Assembly (NCBI GenBank): GCA_028274465.1
Contig: CM051457.1
Coordinates: 34,336,160 to 34,400,159, forward strand
Direction: 5' to 3'
DNA length: 64,000 nucleotides
Source: Plantago ovata
Lineage: Eukaryota > Streptophyta > Magnoliopsida > Lamiales > Plantaginaceae
A program made the position numbers and the translations under genes. Under the pieces are notes generated by a model. It had not been told where the DNA came from. It did not search any database and was given only the letters and a program-made list of their open reading frames with translations. Below are positions 35,074-47,540 of the stretch, one piece after another. Every line of letters begins with the position of its first letter. The first letter of the stretch is position 1.

Positions 35074-38000
35074 CTACTCCGGAGGATTGTACCAGCCCCA
35101 TCGGTCGCCAGAAATGTGATGAGTGACCTGTTTTACATTCAAGTAGTTGTCCAGGCCCCTGAAAATGAAAATTAATAAATGAAGAGCTGAATCCGGTTTC
35201 GCTACAACATACGCAAGTCATTAACGATCAAAAGGATCGAATAAAATATTACATGATCTTGACTTATTGAATTGCCATTACCATTCACCAAGTTCACGCC
35301 CAAAACCACTGCGTTTTCTGCCTCCCCATGGAGCTTCACGGAAGGTTAGCTGTGAGCAGTTCACCCAGACAACGCCTACTTGAAATGCCTGCCAGTTAAA
35401 AATGCATGTGTTCATCATTGTATACCTTGGTTAAAGATCAAGAGACATTTGAGCTGTTCTCATAGTCATTATTCACAAATTAACCAATGTTTTCTTTTGT
35501 GCAGAAAATTAAAGATACGAACCTGAGTCAATCGCTCGCACCTTTCCAAGTCTTTCGATAATACAGCAGCAGACAAACCATAACTGTGATAGAATATGCC
35601 AATTTCCAATGATTTAAATCGACACAAAAATAACTATATCTCATGATAAATTATTGGAATACTGTGTATGTCAAACTGATTGCTCACTGAGTATCATTTG
35701 ATAGTTCGACGGCTTCCTCTTCTGTTTTGAATGTTTTCACACAAAGAACTGGTCCGAACACTTCTTCTCTCCAGATTTGCATTGAGGTACTCACATCCGT
35801 TATTACAGTTGGTTCAAGGAAGAATCCTGTCTTTAAATGCTGCAAAGATAGTCAATCACAAAATTAGCCATATAACACGAAGTATCAAGCTAACATACTA
35901 GTCAGGTTATTATTAGCTGCCATATATATAGGCTGCCTTGCCATCTGTTAGGAAGATAGATAGAGTTTCACCTGAGGTCTGCCGCCCCCACACAAAATGG
36001 TTGCACCTTCGTCTTTCGCTGTGGAGATAAACTTCATCACCTTATCGTACTGCACATAAGTAACATATATGATATACATTGCACGGAAAGTTAAGGGAAG
36101 AACAAAGCAAGATGTTTAATTACCTGTTCACGACTAACTACAGGGCCAAGCCTACAACCTTGTTCCATAGGATCTGATATTTTGATGTTCGCACACCATT
36201 TTACAAGTTTATCCAAGTATTGTTCTGCTATACTTTCCTGAACCAACACATAATTTACATAATGAAATTAAGATGGAAATGATCATGTGTAAAAATTTAC
36301 TTTATTAAAAGAAGTACTGATATACGTAGTATGTATATGTGTAAAAATTATATCACATTTTCCAGCTTACGTGCACTAATACACGAGATGTAGCACTGCA
36401 TATCTGGCCATTTGTATAAAAGCAACCGAAGAGAGTCCACTCAATAGCTGGTACATGAAAAGAAGACAGACATATATAAAAGATGAGCATTATAATCCTG
36501 TGGAATGTCATTTGCAACAAGAACTGAAAAAGGGAACCTTTATCTAGATCAACGTCCTCAAACACGACCATAGGACTCTTTCCACCGAGCTCAAGAGTAA
36601 CCGGCTGCAAGTAAACACGCAAATGATTTTGTTGGTAATAATGTGACATATATAGGAATTCATAATTGAGATGTTACGTACTTTCACAAGTTGAGCTGCA
36701 GCAGTCATAATTTTGATTCCTGTAGCAAGACTCCCAGTAAATGCAATCTATTTGAGCGAAAACAAAAACTGTGATTAGACATATAATGGATTTTTAAAAA
36801 ATTGCAGAAATGAAAACTACACAAACGGACTTAATTATTAGAACCTTTTCAACATGAGGATGAGATGCTAGAGGACCACCAGCTTCATGGCCTAATCCAG
36901 TCAAGATATTCAGAACACCAGCTGGAAGGCCGACCTCTATACACACTTGAGCCAACTCTAAACAGGTTCTGCATATTCCATTTATTCATTCAGGTTATTA
37001 TGTACGTAGTAAAGGTTAGATTCTAACAAAGTTGCTTACACTACGGACAAAGTTTTATATGACGTACATTGAAGCCAGTTCGGATGGTTTGAGAATCGCA
37101 GTACATCCAGCTGCCAGGGCCGGGGCAACTTTCCATGTTGCCATTACCAGAGGGTAGTTCCTGAAATAAAGCACCAATTTCTTCCAAGTTATTTATATGT
37201 ATCTGTTCTGATAAGTGTCACTACCTAATTCTATAAATTTTTCTTCTTTACAAACATTATTTACTAATGCACCACTCACGGCGTGAGCATATATACACTA
37301 AAATCACTAGGCCAAAACGAAATGCTAAAATCAAATGGACAGAACGATTAGTATAAAACGAACTTACTGACCATGGTACAATCAAGGCAACAACACCAAG
37401 AGGTTCCTTGAGGACATGGCATTTATCTGTCTCTGAGGGAATAGGAATATCAGTCCTTCGCTTTGAATCCAAACCTTCTGCAATGTCAGCATAATAATCA
37501 AAACATCCCGCCGCATCACCCTGAATTATAACAGAATATCTAAACTCAAGAAACATTCCACAACATTAATGTAAGACTTTGGAAAACCATTGCAGGAAAA
37601 GTGTGCCCGATATACGTACTATATCCCAGGCTGCTTCATCTAATGCTTTCCCAACATCAAGTGACTCCAGTTTTGCCAATTCCGACTCCCTTTCTCTAAT
37701 CTAATAACACATTTCAAACCAATTCACATGAACATACTTCATGCAAATCTATCAGGGATGAAAATAGAAACTTAAAGGCAGACTGTATTGGACCTTGGCA
37801 GCAATGGCTCTTAGAAACTTGGCACGGCAAGCTCCAGAAGCCGAAGACCAATATTTACCCTTGTTTTTGAAGAATGCTTTCCGGGCAGCATCAACGGCAG
37901 TATTGACATCTTCAGCTGTTGCTGCCGGAATATCCCCTGTTTATGCAGAAACAAACAGAGTTATGTATGAATAATAATTATGAAAGTGAAACATCAAGTA

Positions 38001-38131
38001 AGAATGATGGAATTAGCTAGTATACCTATAATTTGTTCAGTGGCAGGATTGATGATCGGTATGCGCTTTTTGTTGATGGGCTCTCTCCATTCACCATCAA
38101 TATACAGTTGTCTGCTTGGTATCTCCACCAT
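35074..38131 (-). CDS. ALDH10: ALDH10 aminoaldehyde / betaine-aldehyde dehydrogenase
   Basis: NAD+-dependent oxidation of aminoaldehydes (for example 4-aminobutanal from polyamine breakdown) and, in some members, betaine aldehyde to glycine betaine. Fifteen exons chain in phase: 38026-38131, 37794-37936, 37620-37700, 37372-37520, 37068-37160, 36845-36968, 36682-36747, 36538-36604, 36371-36447, 36124-36237, 35972-36049, 35688-35839, 35523-35583, 35282-35388, 35074-35158, giving 500 residues, the family length. Start [26 protein letters not shown] (NAD site), Glu259 in TLELGGKSP and nucleophile Cys293 in GQICSATSR are present. Family blocks [23 protein letters not shown] and [15 protein letters not shown] are intact. 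Two oddities: the protein ends WGWYNPPE without the peroxisomal SKL usual in plants, and the conserved CSQPCF reads CSQLTF. Confidence 0.95.
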
Positions 38132-38187
38132 TCTTTCTTTCCCTTGGCCTTTTTACTTAATTGTTCTAGTCCTTCTACTCTCTGTCC

Positions 38188-38204
38188 CTCTCTCTCTCTC
38201 TCTC
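38188..38204. repeat. (CT)n tract in ALDH10 leader
   Basis: Seventeen bases of CT repeat, read as GA repeat on the gene strand, about 57-73 bases upstream of the ALDH10 start codon. GA/CT tracts are common in plant 5' leaders; a regulatory role is only possible. Confidence 0.6.
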
Positions 38205-40064
38205 ATTAGGTAGAGATATAGACAAACAGATGAACGTTTAGTTCATATATGCTCTAGTACAGCTATCTTTTTTCTTTATACAGTTTGTTCTTTTCCCTAA
38301 ATTAATTGGTTACATGGTTAAGGGAGAACAAAAATCTAACATTATCATCGATTTACTGTTAGACAGAATAATAAAATAATTCAAAGATACAGACTAATAA
38401 ACTGAATACAGAGGAAATAAACAAAACATAAATTAAATAATCAGAAGAATCGTAAAACTGTCTTTCCAATACCAATTCGAGGCCTATATAAGCACAGTTT
38501 CTTAAACCAAAATACCCCCTCTCACTTAGGGGTGCTTGAGAGTCTGCTTCCCAGGATACAACAAAAAAGAAACCACTAGCCGCAAAAGCTAGCAATTTCC
38601 GACGAACAGACACCAAGTGCCCGGATTATAATGAAGGATAAAGGAGAATAAGAAAGCCTAGCTTTCTGTATATCTTCTCTTCTGTATGAAACCTATTTAT
38701 AGCGGAGTGGAGACTTTAACATATTTGTAACTGATATCTCCTTCATTGCATTTCAAGAAAAAATGAAATATACAGTGCACGCACACAAGTTCAATTGATC
38801 GTGTACAAATTTGGCCATGATTTGCAACCCCCCTCCCACCCCAGCATTCGCGTATAGCAATCTCGAGACATCTAGCTATACAACTTTAGTTTGTTGAATC
38901 TGTCTATATTACATTCGACTGTTGTTGAATCTGGCCAGGATTTGTACACAAGTTCACTAAATTTTTCTATATTACATCGGACTGTTGATGAATCTGTAAA
39001 TATTTGGATAATATCTGTAATGTAATTTGTTAAAAAGCCTAAAATTTAACTTTATTATAAAAATGCCACCAAATTTTTCCAAAACTTTTGTTTAATTTCA
39101 AATTAGCCCCGTAGATGAGAGGAAGTAAATAAATACTGGATCCTCTCTCATGTTTAGCTCTTGTGAGGATCATTTCCTCTCAGTTACTACAGGTCACAGA
39201 TATTTATCAACTGAGAGAAAGAGGAATGTTTCCTCTTAGTTGCTTTTTTATTATTATATTTTCAATCCTTTTATTTTCATTTATTTAATTATTGTTTTTC
39301 AGTTTTCAAACATCTCATTCTAGCCCTTTCTCTATTTATTGTTTCATTTGCCTTCACATATTTACTTCATCTTCTACATTCCCAAATACATATAAGCACA
39401 CTTTACACAAAACATTCGAGAAACACACAAATGACTTTCCATTGGAGACCTATTTCTATTACAACTCTATTATAAGTCACTGTAATTCTTCATCAGTTTT
39501 CCATTTTTGTGCAAAAAGCTTTCGACATAGTAATTTTTATTACTTAAATTAATGGACTAAATTTATTACACAAATCAAATATTTAATACCACAAACCACA
39601 AATTCTTGGATTTTGCAAAATCTGTCATGCATACATAAAATATTTTTAAAATCATCTTCGTTTGTTTTCAACAATATTTCCTTCTTTTTACAAAGTTTTG
39701 AGCAATTTTCAATCAATTATTATTTTTAATTAAAATAACAGAGGAGAATAATGTAAAAAAAAAAAACAAAGTTGATATATTGCATTTTATTTCAATTTGT
39801 TATGGAATGTTTGGAGCGGAACAAATAAAATTCAATTTTTGGGCGTGTATAATAGTTTTCATACAATTGGATATTAGACCACCACTGGGTCCTCTCGGAA
39901 GAGCTTCTGGAACGGGTTAATCAGGGTCATCTCTAACGATTCACCCGGAAGATGTAATAAATGTATAAAACTATCTATACACATTTAACACTTAATAACA
40001 TGCATTCTTTTAACTGTGTTAAATGTATCAATGTGTTGTGTTAAATGTGTAAGTCATTTTATAA
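38205..40064. other. Intergenic upstream of ALDH10
   Basis: No gene seen. AT-rich throughout. A palindrome-like pair of AACTGAGAG/CTCTCAGTT-type blocks occurs around 39170-39245. The segment AAAACTATCTATACACATTT (39967 onward) recurs in direct orientation on the far side of the foldback element (40955 onward). Confidence 0.5.
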
Positions 40065-40929
40065 GGGTCCATAACTTTTAACTACTCTCTTAGCGCTTCT
40101 AATTACGGATTAATCCCCCATAGATCAACAATATCGAAAAAGGACTTCTTACAACATTCCAATTAGAAATTAGGACATTTTGAGTTGACCAAATGCAATT
40201 TTTGAAAATTTTGTTTTCAAACCAAACGGTCTTAACTTTAAAAAATGAAAAATTAATAAAAAAACTTTAAAATAAACTAAAAAAATCATCAGAATATTCA
40301 TTAAACATTTAAAAAATAATAATTATAAATAAATTAAATTAAATTTAAAAAAAGGTGGAGCTGAAGTGGAGCTTCAGCTCCACCATTAATGGCGGAGTTG
40401 AAGCTCTGCCATCATGGCGGAGCTCTCTGCTCCGCCAGATCTGGACAGAGCATAGAGCTCCGCCTATTAATGGCGGAGCTGAAGCTCTACCATCATGGCG
40501 GAGCTGAGCTCCGCCAGATCTGGAGGGAGCAGAAGCTCCGCCTGTTAATGGCGGAGCTCTACTCCGCCAGATCGAGACAGACTTTGCTCCGCCACAGTGG
40601 TGGAGCTTTAGCTCCACTGTTTTTCGGTGGAGCTCCACCGGAAAACTTTATGGAGCTTAGCTCCGGCATTAATGGAGGAGCTAAAGCTCCATCAAGTTTT
40701 TTATTTAATTTATTAATTATTTGTTTTTTTAGTTTTTTTATATTTTAACTTACTTTTTTTACTTTTAAAACTTATAAGGTTAGGGCATGTTTGGTTTGAA
40801 AATCAAAATTTTTGATTTTTGATTTGGTCAACTCAAAAAGTGAATTTTGTCCCAATTTGTAATTGTTGACCTAAGAAGACTTAATTTGAGAATGGGTGCT
40901 CTAAGAGGGTACTAAAGTGAAATTATCTC
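40065..40929. mobile_element. MULE-like foldback element 1 with GGAGCT core
   Basis: Long inverted repeats. The left arm starts GGGTCCATAAC, then CTCTTAGCGC, then TTTTGAGTTGACCAAAT and TTTTCAAACCAAAC. The right arm, reverse-complemented, shows GTACCCTCTTAGAGC, TTTTTGAGTTGACCAAAT and TTTTCAAACCAAAC in the same order. The arms exceed 200 bp and enclose an array of short palindromes at about 40354-40692. No transposase is encoded, so the element is non-autonomous. Terminal sequences match elements 2 and 3, which have 9-bp target duplications. Here the duplication is unclear, so the right end is approximate. The superfamily (Mutator-like) is inferred from those relatives. Confidence 0.75.
40354..40692. 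repeat. Palindromic GGAGCT/AGCTCC array (element 1 core)
   Basis: About a dozen alternating units such as TGGCGGAGCT and AGCTCCGCCA, separated by CATTAATGG, CATCATGG or CAGATCTGGA. Neighbouring units are reverse complements of each other, so the whole block can fold into a cascade of hairpins. GC content is far above the flanking arms. An open frame runs through part of it on each strand by virtue of the repeat and is not considered a gene. Confidence 0.85.
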
Positions 40930-42959
40930 TAAATATATATAATGTATTCTTGACAAAACTATCGTACACATTTAACTCTTAATAACATTTCAAACTAAAT
41001 CATAAATGTCATGAACCCGATCCATAGTATAAGGTATAATATAAAAAGTGTGTATCAAAAGTTGGAAGTTTTCAATTTTTTCCTTCATAAAATCGTGGTC
41101 AAGTCTAGTTAAACCTGGAAAATTGTTGCAAATATTGGTGAAAAAACCCTTTCTTTTTTCTGTTTTTTTTTTTCTAGATTTTCAGACACCAGTACACTCA
41201 GGTTGACCCATCTAAATTCAAAACATAGGTTTACACTCTACCCATATCCTGCAATAGAATAAATTTGGATATATGCCCGGCCAATCCTTCTTGGACATGA
41301 ACCCATACCCCACCCGATATATTAATTTGACGCGTCCACTACACGCGAGCCTGATTATGTGATGAGTCAAGATCCAAAAAGGGTTCTAAATGGATCCGAT
41401 TTCGATCTAGGTTTGGGCCAACAGAGGAATTATATATGAAAAGGCTGGACCAAGTACAAATCCAACCTTTTAGATTATGCATTTTCGGTATGATACCCGT
41501 CAATATCTTATATTTAAGGTCATATCGCGCCATATATATTAGGGTCAATTACATTCCAGTAAAATTTATGTGAATTATTTACACATTAGTGATGTCTTAA
41601 ATCTTGTTTGCAAAAAGATGATATATTTATCAAAATGACTACACTAGACATGATGCTATATATAGTATCTAATATAATTGCTCCATTAAATTCCTAAACA
41701 TCCGTCCTCCTCCATTAACTAAATTTAGCCTGTTCGTTTAGAGGAAAAAAAAAAAAAAAACACTAAATTTAGCCTCTTACAAGTTACAACCCAACCAATA
41801 TTTTATATGACAAACAAGTGACACCACGATGACACCAAAATCTCTTTATTTCCATTAATTCCTAATCTCATTTTTTACTTCCTACATGTATAATCATTTA
41901 CATGATACCTAATTTTATTTGTAATGAAATAATGGTACATGAACTCAAGATTATCAAACTGTTTTGTAGAGGTAAGATCTAGAAAGATTACAAACGCTCT
42001 TAAATTACAAACTTCTCGAACTATAAAGAACTACCAAACTCTCTAAGTCACCATGATTTGACACAACACACGAATCTTGTTTAATGCGGCACCCAAGTCT
42101 TCTGACTCTCTCAATGTCCAATAGTGCACCTGAGATTAAAAAGGCGCGTGTGGATGTGTGTTTAAGTCAAGCCGATGCGAGACTTTACTTGAAGGAGTTT
42201 GACGGTTCTCCTTGTCTTTAGAGTAATAAATGTACTTAATTAAGACCAGTTACCTTTTTCTTTGGAAATGGTGCCCTTATATAGTTGATGTCAAACCCTA
42301 GGTCGACCCAATCTCCTGCTTCCATTTGTCAGCTTCTTATTCGTCCATACATGTTGGGTAGGCCCAACGTTGACCCTCATGGGCTTGGCCCAGGCCCATT
42401 TGTCTGTATCTTCTTGTGCTATCTAGAAGATTCCACACTTCTCTTGTCCTTTCTCTCTATGTCGTTGTGAGGCGAACCTTGTCCTGATCCAATTGTAAAA
42501 CAATACAAACAAGTATTTAAGCTTCGTAATAATTGAGCTTCGTACACTCTAACCTGTTAAGTGCTTGAGTAATGCTCCTTGATGTTAACCATTCCGGACC
42601 TCGAAATCTCTCCCTCTCTAGAAGGAGTTATTTTAATGAATTAGGCACATTTGTAAAAATGCCCTAGAGGTCCGCATAATTCAAGGTTCGGATCTTTTAG
42701 GTTCGCGGCCTTCCACCGACGCTTGTATTAGCGAAGCCTCTTAGTTCGTGGTGGAACGCATGATATGAACTAGACATATTTTCCTTATCAACATATGTCC
42801 CCGTAGTTTCGGAGTATCTTAGTAGAAGATAGTGTGAAACTATACGTTAAGTAATTGAGGACGATTTTATCTCCCTTTTTAATCAAGGGTTTTGCTCCTT
42901 CCGTACCTCCAAATGGGTTATTTGGGGTGTCTCGAAGCTCTTAGGGTGACATTATGGAT
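40930..42959. other. Intergenic, decayed repeats
   Basis: No gene seen. Near its left edge (40955-40988) is a direct copy of the 35-bp sequence at 39967-40001. From about 41960 the sequence becomes LTR-like and leads without a break into the tandem array upstream of the gypsy-type gene; it may be the start of that element, but no terminal TG or partner LTR is visible. Confidence 0.4.
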
Positions 42960-43330
42960 GACGTATCCGGCTCTATCTTGTTCCGTACCTGTGTCATTAC
43001 TTCACTAGACATCGTGTCCGTTTTCCATGAGGTGACGTTTTGGACGCCGTGTCCGTGTCTCTCGTGTTACGTACCTGTGTCATTAGTTCACTAGACGTCG
43101 TGTCCGTTTTTCATGAGGTGACGTTTTGGACGCCGTGTTCGTGTCTCTCGTGTTACGTACCTGTGTCATTACTTCACTAGACGTCGTGTCCGTTTTTCAT
43201 GAGGTGACGTTTTGGACGCCGTGTCCGTGTCTCTCGTGTTACGTACCTGTGTCATTACTTCACTAGACGTCGTGTCCGTTTTTCATGAGGTGACGTTTTG
43301 GACGTCGTGTCCGTATCTCTTGTGCTCCGC
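42960..43330 (+). repeat. 86-bp tandem array with ACGT cores
   Basis: Units begin at 42960 (83 bp, most diverged), 43043, 43129 and 43215 (86 bp each), with a partial unit from 43301. The last three full units are almost identical. Each full unit carries TTACGTAC, AGACGTCG and TGACGTTT, that is three ACGT cores including a GACGTC palindrome and a TGACG. It lies about 380 bp upstream of a TATA box, so it is placed like a U3/promoter enhancer array. Function is inferred from motif content only. Confidence 0.85.
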
Positions 43331-43706
43331 ATCTCTGTAGCAGATCCTTCATCGTTATCCAGATAATCAGGGTCCGAATCATCAATTTAATGCAAATATG
43401 ATGGATGTTATGCATGCTATCCGTGTCTATATGTTGATAAACTTAATCCGCGCGTATGCTAAATATTCGTGCCTATGTGTATGTTATGATAAAATTTTCA
43501 ATTTAAAATTGATTTTCGGACCTTGCAACCTGGATAATGACCCCGATCCTTCCGTGTCTTTCATTCTACGAAGGTCATAGCTTTCGAAGGTTTGAACAGT
43601 AACTTTCGTGTGTTGGCTTTATCTCATCCGTTGGTTTGAATTTTTTGGACGGTCCAGATTTGATGTCAACGGTCGCGTCGATTGGACTTCTCGATTTTGT
43701 CCCTCT

Positions 43707-43716
43707 CTATAAATAG
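43707..43716 (+). promoter_or_regulatory. TATA box of gypsy-type transposon gene
   Basis: CTATAAATAG, followed by a pyrimidine-rich leader, about 320 bases upstream of the ATG at 44030. It sits downstream of the ACGT tandem array, which makes a coherent promoter layout. Confidence 0.55.
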
Positions 43717-44029
43717 CCGGTCAACTTTTTTCTTTTCTCTTCACTTTTATAAAAATCTAGAGAGAGAATTTTTCGCGTTCCGCATCTGAGCCCCGGAACT
43801 GTCTTGTTTTAACAACATCGTCCAACTTGTGGAGCTTCGGAGACTTTTCCTTCCCACAACTTCTATTTTCCAGGTAACTCTCTTCTCTTTACTTGTTTTT
43901 TCAATTTTTCGCTTTTCTACTGAAGTTTAATAAGTAGTATACTTATTTTCTTTTTCTTCCTTTTGAAAAACAAATAAATTAACCCTCGGACTACCGCTTA
44001 TTCTTGCCCTTCTTTCTTTCGCTTTTAGG

Positions 44030-46592
44030 ATGTCCGAGGTTAACCCTAAGATCGTAGATCTTACAGATCTCCCGTCGTCTTCCGAATCATTGTCAACGAG
44101 CAGCAGCTCTTCTTCGTCAGATTCGGGATCTTCTTCCGAATCTTCCTTTGATATAGGGGGCGGAAATCAAGCTCCTTCCACCTCTCGGGTAGAGAGGAAT
44201 GAAGCTGGTCCGAGTACCTTCGACCGTCAACTCTCCGTATACCAGCCTTCCCGTCGTAAGGTAGAACTCCCATCCCCTCTCCGGCTTCTTTGTAGATACG
44301 GAGGGTACAAATATAGGTGTCCCTCCAATCCTATCCTAGAAGCTGACCTCGATCCTATATATGCCTATCCACAGCTAACTTTCAGAGAGCCGGAGACCTC
44401 CAACCAGCCGCGGGTACATGAGGTTGCGCCTCTCAGAGAGGTCCGTGCTCATAACACAATAGAGGGAGCCGAAGATGATGGAGCTCAGGATAATCTTTCT
44501 GAAGGTGATGATGATGAAGCTGAAGAAGGTGGAGATGAACAGCCCTTGGAGGGTGAGGTACGGGAGTTCCGCGGGGCTTTATTCCCTGTACCGGATCATC
44601 TTGAGCCTGCTCTCTGTAAGCGATATGAGAGACTGCGAGATGATATTCATCTCTTCAGTGTAGCACGGGAGACTAATGCGGACGGATGGATACCCACCAT
44701 CGAATCTAAGGTTACTGAAGATCAGCTTCCGCTTCTTCGCAAGAAATTTACCATCCTTGAAGACATTGAGATTATTGCTCCGGGTCCGGACGACGCCATA
44801 TATAATTGCCCTGATGGAGCTTTAACGTGCTTTGTTGTTTCTCTCGAGCTCGGATGGAGGCTTCCGTTTGTCGAGGAGTTCGCCGCTATCTTCCGTGCCT
44901 TGGACATCACTCCGATGCAAGTTATGCCAATCTCTTTGGCTAACTTGATATGCTTCGGAGTTCTAATGAAAATGAAGAATGAGCCCATTACGTTCTCCAA
45001 CTTCACTTAGGCCTTCACCGTCTTGCTCTCTGGGACTTGCTATTACTGGCAGTTCAAGCCGCGCCAGTACTTCTACTTCATCCTTGAGAGTTCGAACTCT
45101 CTAGGTTCCGCATGGTGGTCAAAATACTTCTATTTCCGGTATAAGCTAAAGGACGGAGCTCCAGAAAGTGAGCGTAGATACTTCAATGTCCGGTATGACT
45201 TTAATAGAGAGTCTCCGGCTGACTCTCTATTAATAGCAAAGAGGCCGGAAAAGTATTTTTTCTGTGTTCTTACGATGCAGCCCCTTCCGGCCTTTGCTAA
45301 TCTTACGGACCCTATAGACTTAGGCCCGTATCAAAACGATACTTTTGCTAAATAATTCGTCCTGTCTTCCGCATCTTTAATACTTTTCCGCATCTTTCTT
45401 ATTTTCTTTGAATGTCCGCATGTTTAACCCTTATTTTTCCTCAATTTGCAGAAAATTGGCTTGATTATCTCATGGCGGAGGCTCGGAGACTACAAGCTGC
45501 TATTGCTGCTAAGATGGCCGCGGAGAAGCGGAAGCAATTGAGAACCGGGACAACCAACCAGTTGACATCCTTTCCTCAGGAGCACCCAAAAGATGGGGTG
45601 AAATGGCGACAAGAGGAGGACCGTCGGAGACTTGCAAGGCTCCCCCCTCAAGAGATGGAGTCGAGCCGGAAGGGCCTGGTTCAGGAAGAGGCCAAACGCC
45701 GTTCAGATGAGCGGAAGGCCGAGAAAAAAGGCTAAAAAGATGCTGCTAAGCCGCAGCCTAAGCAGCCCCGGAAGTCTAAGAGCAAGGGAGCCACGGAGGC
45801 CGACGCTATGGAAATTGACCAGCCTGCTCCGCAAGTTACTGCCGCCGGCTCTTCTGCTCCGAGACCTGCTGCTCCGGCCCATCCCAAGAAGCTTATGGGA
45901 GATGCTTTCAAGGCCTCCAAGTCCGGAGTTGGCACATCTACTGCTCCGGTTGTTGATCCCTCCGGTAAAAATAAGCAAGTAGTTGATCCCCCGGTAAAAG
46001 CCAAAAAGAGAATGGGTGTTGGTCCGGCCGTCTATGCTGACGAGGTGGAATTCGATCGCGAGACAGAGATTGTCAGCATCGCTTCCCTGGAATCTGCTGA
46101 ATGCATCCGACTCTTGGAGGAGTCCTTCTCTCGGGTAACTTTCTGTTTTATCTTTCCGTTTGTTATTTCTCTCCCCTCTGTTTGTTCCTCTCTAACCTGT
46201 TTCTTCCGCAGCTTGGCTTGGCGGTGCGGGGCATTTCCGTTGCTGCTGAGAACGAGAAGTCCATGCTGGAGGGCAATCTTCATGCCTCTGAGCTCGAGAG
46301 AATTGCCCTCTCAGAAAAGCTGGCCACAGTCCGAGTTAGCCTAACAGAGGCAGAAGCTAAACTTCTGAATATGGCCCAGTTGGAAGGCGAAGTGTCTGAC
46401 CTACGGAAGCAGGTGGTGGAGACCTCGAAGCTCCGGGAAGAATTGTCCAAGCTTCAAGTTGCTTATGATAAGCAACGGAAGGAAGTTGAGGGGTGCTTGG
46501 AATTGATCCGGGACCAACAAGAGACCCATGCCTGTTATATGAACATGCTTGAGCATTTCAACGATTCTCTCATGATCGGGTTTGATGCATGA
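44030..46592 (+). pseudogene. 'Putative gypsy type transposon' (PF04195-like) protein, broken
   Basis: The N-terminus is Ser-rich and acidic (TSSSSSSSDSGSSSESS, later GDDDEAEEGGDE). A central domain reads LELGWRLPFVEEFAAIF, ALDITPMQVMPIS and LSGTCYYWQFKPRQYFYF, the pattern of the plant PF04195-type domain. A charged coiled-coil C-terminal half follows (EARRLQAAIAAKMAAEKRKQ, then LEGEVSDLRKQVVETSKLRE). Stops interrupt it in frame at 45008-45010 and 45733-45735, and the link from the domain (ending at 45355) to the coiled-coil part (from about 45452) is unclear. A GT-AG intron at 46135-46211 joins smoothly. No reverse transcriptase or integrase accompanies it. In plants such genes are usually parts of transposable elements; function unknown. 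Confidence 0.7.
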
Positions 46593-46888
46593 TTACGCTC
46601 TATTACTACATGGAAAACGATAAATACAGGTTTTATTATTTGGTAAATACAGGTTTTATTATTTGATAGTACATGATTTTGTGGAAATGATACATGAAAA
46701 TTGTGTCAAAATACATGGTTTAATTTAGAAGTCAAGTACATAAACATAATTTGACAAATTTTAGTATTGGTACATGGTTTGATACTGATACATGAAAAAA
46801 AGTAATATGTTCTCATGTTGGTCCTTTGAGATGTATTAGTAATCTTATCCTAATTATATTAAAACGCAAATGCTTCAAGTCTCTAGTG
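46593..46888. other. Spacer with 23-bp tandem duplication
   Basis: Contains TAAATACAGGTTTTATTATTTG twice in tandem (about 46623-46667). Otherwise AT-rich flank of the LINE insertion site. No gene. Confidence 0.5.
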
Positions 46889-46903
46889 GCATTAGGGGGT
46901 GAG
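46889..46903. repeat. LINE target-site duplication, left copy
   Basis: GCATTAGGGGGTGAG, immediately before the T8 tract that is the element's poly(A) end on the minus strand. It matches GCATTAGTGGGTGAG at 52882-52896 at 14 of 15 positions. Confidence 0.85.
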
Positions 46904-47540
46904 TTTTTTTTAAACAGCAAAAAAAATTCATTAAACCCAAAGTCAGTATAAAATAAGAGGAGCATGCCCCAATCATGATACAAGATGTATCACTAAACTT
47001 ATACAAAAGAGGGCCCAACCTAGCCAACGAAGCTAGAGAAAAAGCAAAACGGAATGAAACCCAGAAGACTCTAGCTAAAGCTATGATCCTCTGAGAATGT
47101 AAGACTAAAGCGTAGACTGTAAATGGCTCCTCGAACTCCAGGACAAGCCTGTGATTCGAGAGACTGAAGCGAGCCCACACTCCCATAGCTCCCAGGGCGA
47201 TGATGCAACACCACAACCCCACTTCCAACTCATAGGAGTGACAGTCAAATAGCACAATCAATCTCCGTTTGAATTCAACCCTTAGGTTTAAATGAACGGG
47301 GACACAAACCAAACCAAGACCACACGATCAGAACGCAAGAACCCAAAGCCTCCATCACAACACCTGTTCGTCCCTGCCAAAGGAAAACACTACACCCAAA
47401 ATTGTTAAAAGATAAACTCATCAGCACAACACCCGCCCAGCAACCTCCTTTATGCCTCAACCGTTCCCAAGTATGCGCACCCTGCAAACAGAAACAAAGT
47501 AGAAACCCGCAAACAAAAAAAGAACTGAAAACGTACAATA

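Noticed and set aside
40345..40748. Open frames of about 100-120 codons through the GGAGCT array on both strands
   Set aside because: They exist because the repeat unit lacks stops; the peptides are simple iterations with no domain, and the region is a palindrome array.
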